Positions 61,333 through 64,000 of a stretch of DNA of 64,000 nt are shown here, piece by piece. This DNA comes from Flavobacterium muglaense (GTDB lineage: Bacteria; Bacteroidota; Bacteroidia; Flavobacteriales; Flavobacteriaceae), in contig NZ_JACRUK010000004.1 in NCBI RefSeq assembly GCF_014305155.1, positions 98,116-162,115 on the forward strand. The letters run 5' to 3'. Position 1 is the stretch's first letter. Every line of letters starts with the position of its first letter. The translations under genes and the position numbers were made by a program. The notes beneath the pieces were generated by a model that worked only from the letters and a program-made list of their open reading frames with translations, did no database searches and was not told the origin of the DNA.

Positions 61333-61340
61333 CAAAGATA
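61333..61340 (-). promoter_or_regulatory. -7 box of tRNA-Asp copy 1
   Basis: TATCTTTG on the minus strand, 18 bp upstream of the tRNA 5' end; the same box precedes copy 2. Confidence 0.6.
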
Positions 61341-61677
61341 CAATAGAAGTCGGATAATACAACTGTTTTCTGCTTTTTTAATCAAAAAAAAATTTAAAAA
61401 ACTTAAATTATTGATTGTCAGTTTTTTAAAAAACCTAAAAAACTTAAAAAATTACAGAACTACCCCAAAAAAACCGCTATTCGACTCTTACACCTATTTT
61501 TTAATCAAAAAATAAACTGCAATACTTACAGTCTATCCATTTGAACTATCCTTAAAATCAAAAAAGCCATTCACCGAGGTGAAAAGCTTTTCATTGGTCT
61601 AACTACTAAACCCGGTCTCATTGCTACCAACTCGACCAAACAACACAACTAATCTTAAAAACCTTTATGGGGCAAAA

Positions 61678-61701
61678 AAGCCTTTCCGTTAAGAAAGGCT
61701 T
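61678..61701 (-). terminator. Terminator of tRNA-Asp copy 2
   Basis: Arms AAGCCTTTC and GAAAGGCTT with a 6-nt loop, then a T-run on the minus strand. Confidence 0.75.
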
Positions 61702-61711
61702 CCCCAATATG

Positions 61712-61785
61712 CGGTCTGGACGGGACTCGAACCCGCGACCCCCTGCGTGACAGGCAGGTATTCTAACCAACTGAACTACCAGACC
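61712..61785 (-). tRNA. tRNA-Asp (anticodon GTC), copy 2
   Basis: Identical in sequence to copy 1 over all 74 nt, with anticodon GTC and no encoded CCA. Confidence 0.96.
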
Positions 61786-61803
61786 AGCTGCGTATTGCGG
61801 TTG

Positions 61804-61811
61804 CAAAGATA
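61804..61811 (-). promoter_or_regulatory. -7 box of tRNA-Asp copy 2
   Basis: TATCTTTG on the minus strand, 18 bp upstream of the tRNA. Confidence 0.6.
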
Positions 61812-61871
61812 CAATAGATTTCGAGTTATACAAGCGTTTTTAATTAAAAAAATAGCTTTTTTTTACAACTA

Positions 61872-62798
61872 TTACCCAAAGTTTTGTTTCTCAGCCAAGT
61901 ATGTTATTAGTATTTTTTCAAAATCATCACCCACATTGACCGGTACGTACTTAATTCGGTTTTGAGCACAGGTTAAAGCCAGCTTTTTAAAATACAATTG
62001 CATCTGTTTTTCATATTCTACCTTGACATTATCTGCATAAATCGCCACTTCTTGACCAGTTTCAACATCAATAAACTTTCTTGGAGCATTATCAAAGTCA
62101 AAATTCAATTCTGTTTTTGCATCCACGACATGAAATAAGACCACTTTATGCTTATTATGTTTTAAATGCTGTAGCGCATTAAACAAAACTTCCTCATCAC
62201 CATGCTGAAACATATCCGTAAAAAGCACAATCATAGAACGCCTATGCATCTTCTCGGCTATTTGGTGCAGAAAAGTAACTGTATCCGTACTTTTCTTTAT
62301 CGCAGGCTTAGCCAGCAAGTTTTCCAAGGCGTTCAAAATCATTCTATGATGACGATCACTACCTTTTTCGGGAGCGTAGTACTCATAACTATCCGAAAAC
62401 ACACTTAAACCTACTGCGTCTCGTTGCTTCTTTAATAGATTCATTAATACAGCCGAAGCTAAAACCGAAAAACCTAGCTTACTTTCATAGAAATTTTGAC
62501 CGTCAACCAACTTAGGATAATGCATCGACGAAGAGTTGTCAATAATAATATGACAACGTAAATTAGTTTCTTCTTCAAACCGTTTTGAATACAGGCGATC
62601 CGTTTTTGCATACAACTTCCAGTCAATATGCCGCGTGCTCTCGCCCACATTGTATACTTTATGCTCAGCAAACTCAGCCGAAAATCCATGAAACGGACTT
62701 TTATGCATACCCGAGATAAAGCCTTCTACCACTTGATTTGCCAATAACTCCAGATGCTGAAAACTGGATATTTTTTCTATTTGAGATTCGATCTTCAT
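61872..62798 (-). CDS. DUF58-domain protein
   Basis: A 308-residue cytosolic protein. The DUF58 core is seen in GESTRHIDWKLYAKTDRLYSKRFEEETNL (VDWK-type signature, about 52-75), and a von Willebrand A-like fold follows, with the MIDAS-type DNSSSMHYP (about 91-99) and a FTDMFQHGDEE segment (about 192-202). DUF58 proteins usually act with MoxR ATPases in protein maturation; no MoxR gene lies in this window. It has its own promoter. Confidence 0.9.
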   Translation of the reverse strand: MKIESQIEKISSFQHLELLANQVVEGFISGMHKSPFHGFSAEFAEHKVYNVGESTRHIDWKLYAKTDRLYSKRFEEETNLRCHIIIDNSSSMHYPKLVDGQNFYESKLGFSVLASAVLMNLLKKQRDAVGLSVFSDSYEYYAPEKGSDRHHRMILNALENLLAKPAIKKSTDTVTFLHQIAEKMHRRSMIVLFTDMFQHGDEEVLFNALQHLKHNKHKVVLFHVVDAKTELNFDFDNAPRKFIDVETGQEVAIYADNVKVEYEKQMQLYFKKLALTCAQNRIKYVPVNVGDDFEKILITYLAEKQNFG

Positions 62799-62812
62799 CT
62801 TTCAAAGTTATT

Positions 62813-62820
62813 AAAAGATT
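62813..62820 (-). promoter_or_regulatory. -7 box of the DUF58 gene
   Basis: TAACTTTG on the minus strand, 14 bp before the start codon, an exact TAnnTTTG match. Confidence 0.55.
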
Positions 62821-62906
62821 GAATCAATTAAAAATTAAAAGATTACAAAACTCAAACCCATCCAAAAACCACATAACAGCACAGCCAGTCTGAATTTGGC
62901 ACAAAA

Positions 62907-62932
62907 AAAGGTCTGACTTTCGCCAAACCTTT
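62907..62932 (-). terminator. Probable terminator of trxA
   Basis: Leftward: arms AAAGGT and ACCTTT around a 14-nt loop, followed by TTTT. Confidence 0.55.
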
Positions 62933-62978
62933 AATCTGAATTTATTTAAAAATTCTATAATAAATCATAATCTACCGA

Positions 62979-63296
62979 TTACAACAAAGCGTCTAAACTA
63001 TCAGCATAAGTTTGCTTAGGAGCTACTCCTACTTGCTTTCCTACTACCTCTCCGTTATGAAAAACCAAAACTGTTGGAATATTTCTCACACCGTATTTTG
63101 CAGCAAATTCTTGGTTAGCATCAACATCTACTTTCCCAATTACCACTTTTCCGTCGTATTCAGTACTCAATTCGTCAATGATTGGTCCAACCATTCTACA
63201 AGGTCCACACCATGCTGCCCAAAAATCTACCATTACTGGTTTATCTGATTTCAAAACCACTTCTTCAAAAGTAGCATCTGTTATTGCTAAAGCCAT
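62979..63296 (-). CDS. trxA: Thioredoxin
   Basis: A 105-residue cytosolic thioredoxin with the active site WCGPC (Cys about 31 and 34 in WAAWCGPCRMVGP), the buried Asp region PVMVDFWA, the cis-Pro RNIPTVLVF (about 73-81) and the C-terminal GV motif. It reduces protein disulfides using thioredoxin reductase. Length and motifs are typical. It has its own promoter and terminator. Confidence 0.96.
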   Translation of the reverse strand: MALAITDATFEEVVLKSDKPVMVDFWAAWCGPCRMVGPIIDELSTEYDGKVVIGKVDVDANQEFAAKYGVRNIPTVLVFHNGEVVGKQVGVAPKQTYADSLDALL

Positions 63297-63346
63297 AATA
63301 TCTTAATTTAAAGTTTAAAGTTTTAATCGATTTAAAAACTAGACTA

Positions 63347-63354
63347 CAAATTTA
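63347..63354 (-). promoter_or_regulatory. -7 box of trxA
   Basis: TAAATTTG on the minus strand, 50 bp before the start, an exact TAnnTTTG match. Confidence 0.5.
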
Positions 63355-63601
63355 GAAATTAAAAACAAATTGCGCACTATTTGTGAATTAGTTTTGATTA
63401 TAAATGCATTGCAAAAAACTATTTAAAAAATGCCAAAATAGTCTAACTACCATTTTATCGACAGCAATTTCTGCGCCCGAATGCTTTCAAGAAGCTGTAT
63501 GCCCAAAACACAAAACTACGGTCAAAAACCTTGTTTTCCAATCAGGAAAGCCGCTCCTATTAGAAACTATGCAAGCTGTAACTTTCGATAAAAATAAGCA
63601 C

Positions 63602-63628
63602 AAAAAAAAGACCCTCTTTTCAGGAGGG
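63602..63628 (-). terminator. Hairpin with T8 on the minus strand
   Basis: CCCTC/GAGGG stem with a 7-nt loop followed, leftward, by eight T. No gene ends here; it may stop read-through from the transposase side. The rest of 63355-63677 holds no convincing gene. Confidence 0.4.
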
Positions 63629-63677
63629 CACTGAAAAACTACGCATATTTTGATTAACGTCGTTTTCTAGAGATTAA

Positions 63678-63723
63678 AAAAGCGCTTATAATAGGATTTC
63701 AAACATCCATTATAAGCGCTTTT
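63678..63723. terminator. Long hairpin beyond the transposase gene
   Basis: Perfect 15-bp arms (AAAAGCGCTTATAAT and complement) around 16 nt, with T6 on the minus strand. It lies 94 bp past the transposase stop and probably terminates it. Confidence 0.65.
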
Positions 63724-63816
63724 GGTTTTGCTGTTATTTTTTATTTTATGTTATATGAGTCTATTTTTGGTGTATACGGGTTTCTATTGACCAAGTGTAT
63801 AGGTAGATATTATTTT

Positions 63817-64000
63817 CTACATTAATTTGAGTATTCTTTTTAAGTTCACTGTGAAAATAGCCATTGCACCTTGCATTTGCATATTGTTTATGCCATAAGA
63901 AATCGCTCGGTCATAACCATGTACATTTTTTAACTCACTATTCTTGGCTTCTATCTTGTATCGATGTTTTGCTTTTTCTTTGTAATACTCTGTTTCTTGA
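63817..64000 (-). mobile_element. IS1182-type transposase, C-terminal fragment (window edge)
   Basis: Translating the minus strand from 63999 gives 60 residues, starting QETEYYKEKAKHRYKIEAKN and continuing SELKNVHGYDRAISYGI through MQGAMAIFTVNLKRILKLM, then TAG at 63817-63819. This is the C-terminal part of DDE_Tnp_1_6/IS1182-type transposases, with the KxxHGxxRA pattern that contains the catalytic Glu environment upstream. The 5' part lies outside the window; intactness and terminal inverted repeats cannot be judged. Confidence 0.8.

Larger units (their letters stand above)
61082..61340. repeat. Tandem duplication, left copy
   Basis: This segment recurs 471 bp to the right (61553-61811). 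Conserved parts: AAAATCAAAAAAGCCATTCA at the left, the ATGGGGCAAAAAAGCC hairpin, the whole tRNA-Asp and its promoter box. The middle blocks (about 61125-61160) have diverged. Confidence 0.8.
61315..61711. other. Gene-free spacer between the two tRNA-Asp copies
   Basis: About 400 bp of very AT-rich DNA with repeated TTTAAAAAACTTAAA stretches around 61380-61460 (AACTTAAA occurs three times). It includes the start of the right duplication copy from 61553. No ORF is convincing. Confidence 0.5.
61553..61811. repeat. Tandem duplication, right copy
   Basis: Matches 61082-61340 at a constant 471-bp offset, including the hairpin, tRNA and -7 box. Confidence 0.8.

Noticed and set aside
61195..61515. 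ORFs covering the two tRNA-Asp genes (also 61624-61833 and 61747-61965)
   Set aside because: They translate tRNA sequence and AT-rich spacer and have no protein-like features.
63404..63634. 76-codon ORF upstream of the transposase fragment
   Set aside because: No signal, domain or ribosome-binding context; its end lies in a terminator-like hairpin read from the other strand.

Overview
The window is AT-rich chromosomal DNA from a member of the Bacteroidota, most probably Flavobacterium or a close flavobacterial relative. Evidence: many genes are preceded by the Bacteroidetes -7 element TAnnTTTG; there is a type IX secretion (T9SS) C-terminal sorting domain; a mevalonate-pathway gene pair, a CarboxypepD_reg/OMP_b-brl receptor, a DUF885 lipoprotein and LytTR two-component systems all have flavobacterial character. 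No rRNA, CRISPR array or prophage is visible. Three tRNAs are present: Leu(TAG) and two copies of Asp(GTC). The right edge carries the end of an IS1182-type transposase.

Layout. 1-7.0 kb: a truncated ORF, two tandem secreted paralogues, tspO, and a LytS/LytT-like two-component pair divergent from an outer-membrane receptor. 7.1-10.8 kb: mevalonate genes (diphosphomevalonate decarboxylase, mevalonate kinase) with a ParE/RelE toxin-antitoxin pair between them, then a UbiA-type prenyltransferase. 11-27 kb: housekeeping and metabolic genes (pseudouridine synthase, DUF885 peptidase-like lipoprotein, GH3 glucosidase, truncated ChrA, tRNA-Leu, M20 peptidase, BlaI/M56 pair, saccharopine dehydrogenase-like enzyme, pckA, DUF4407). 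28-40 kb: a probable exopolysaccharide synthesis and export locus. It holds a receiver-glycosyltransferase fusion, a giant polytopic membrane protein, a secreted Ig-like protein, a membrane-anchored GH5-like glycosidase, a GT4 glycosyltransferase, a flippase, a STAS protein and a TPR/beta-barrel outer-membrane protein.

40.4-48.4 kb: two small paralogues of unknown function, then a tight seven-gene signalling operon (transcribed leftward): receiver, H-NOX haem gas sensor, HNOBA-PAS-histidine kinase, FIST sensor, second soluble histidine kinase, Hpt, and LytTR response regulator. This is the most interesting part of the window. It looks like a two-input gas-sensing phosphorelay (H-NOX and FIST arms) converging on a LytTR transcription factor, beside a polysaccharide locus that it may control. 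It contains no c-di-GMP domain, unlike the H-NOX biofilm circuits known in Proteobacteria.

48.5-64 kb: small enzymes, hemW (with a dispersed repeat read through in frame), a four-helix-bundle protein, ruvC, a degenerate repeat cluster, a membrane/glycosyltransferase pair, small secreted proteins, a T9SS metalloprotease, a TPR-HTH regulator, a 471-bp tandem duplication carrying tRNA-Asp, a DUF58 protein, thioredoxin and the IS fragment. Functions are assigned from motifs and recalled family knowledge only; no database search was possible.
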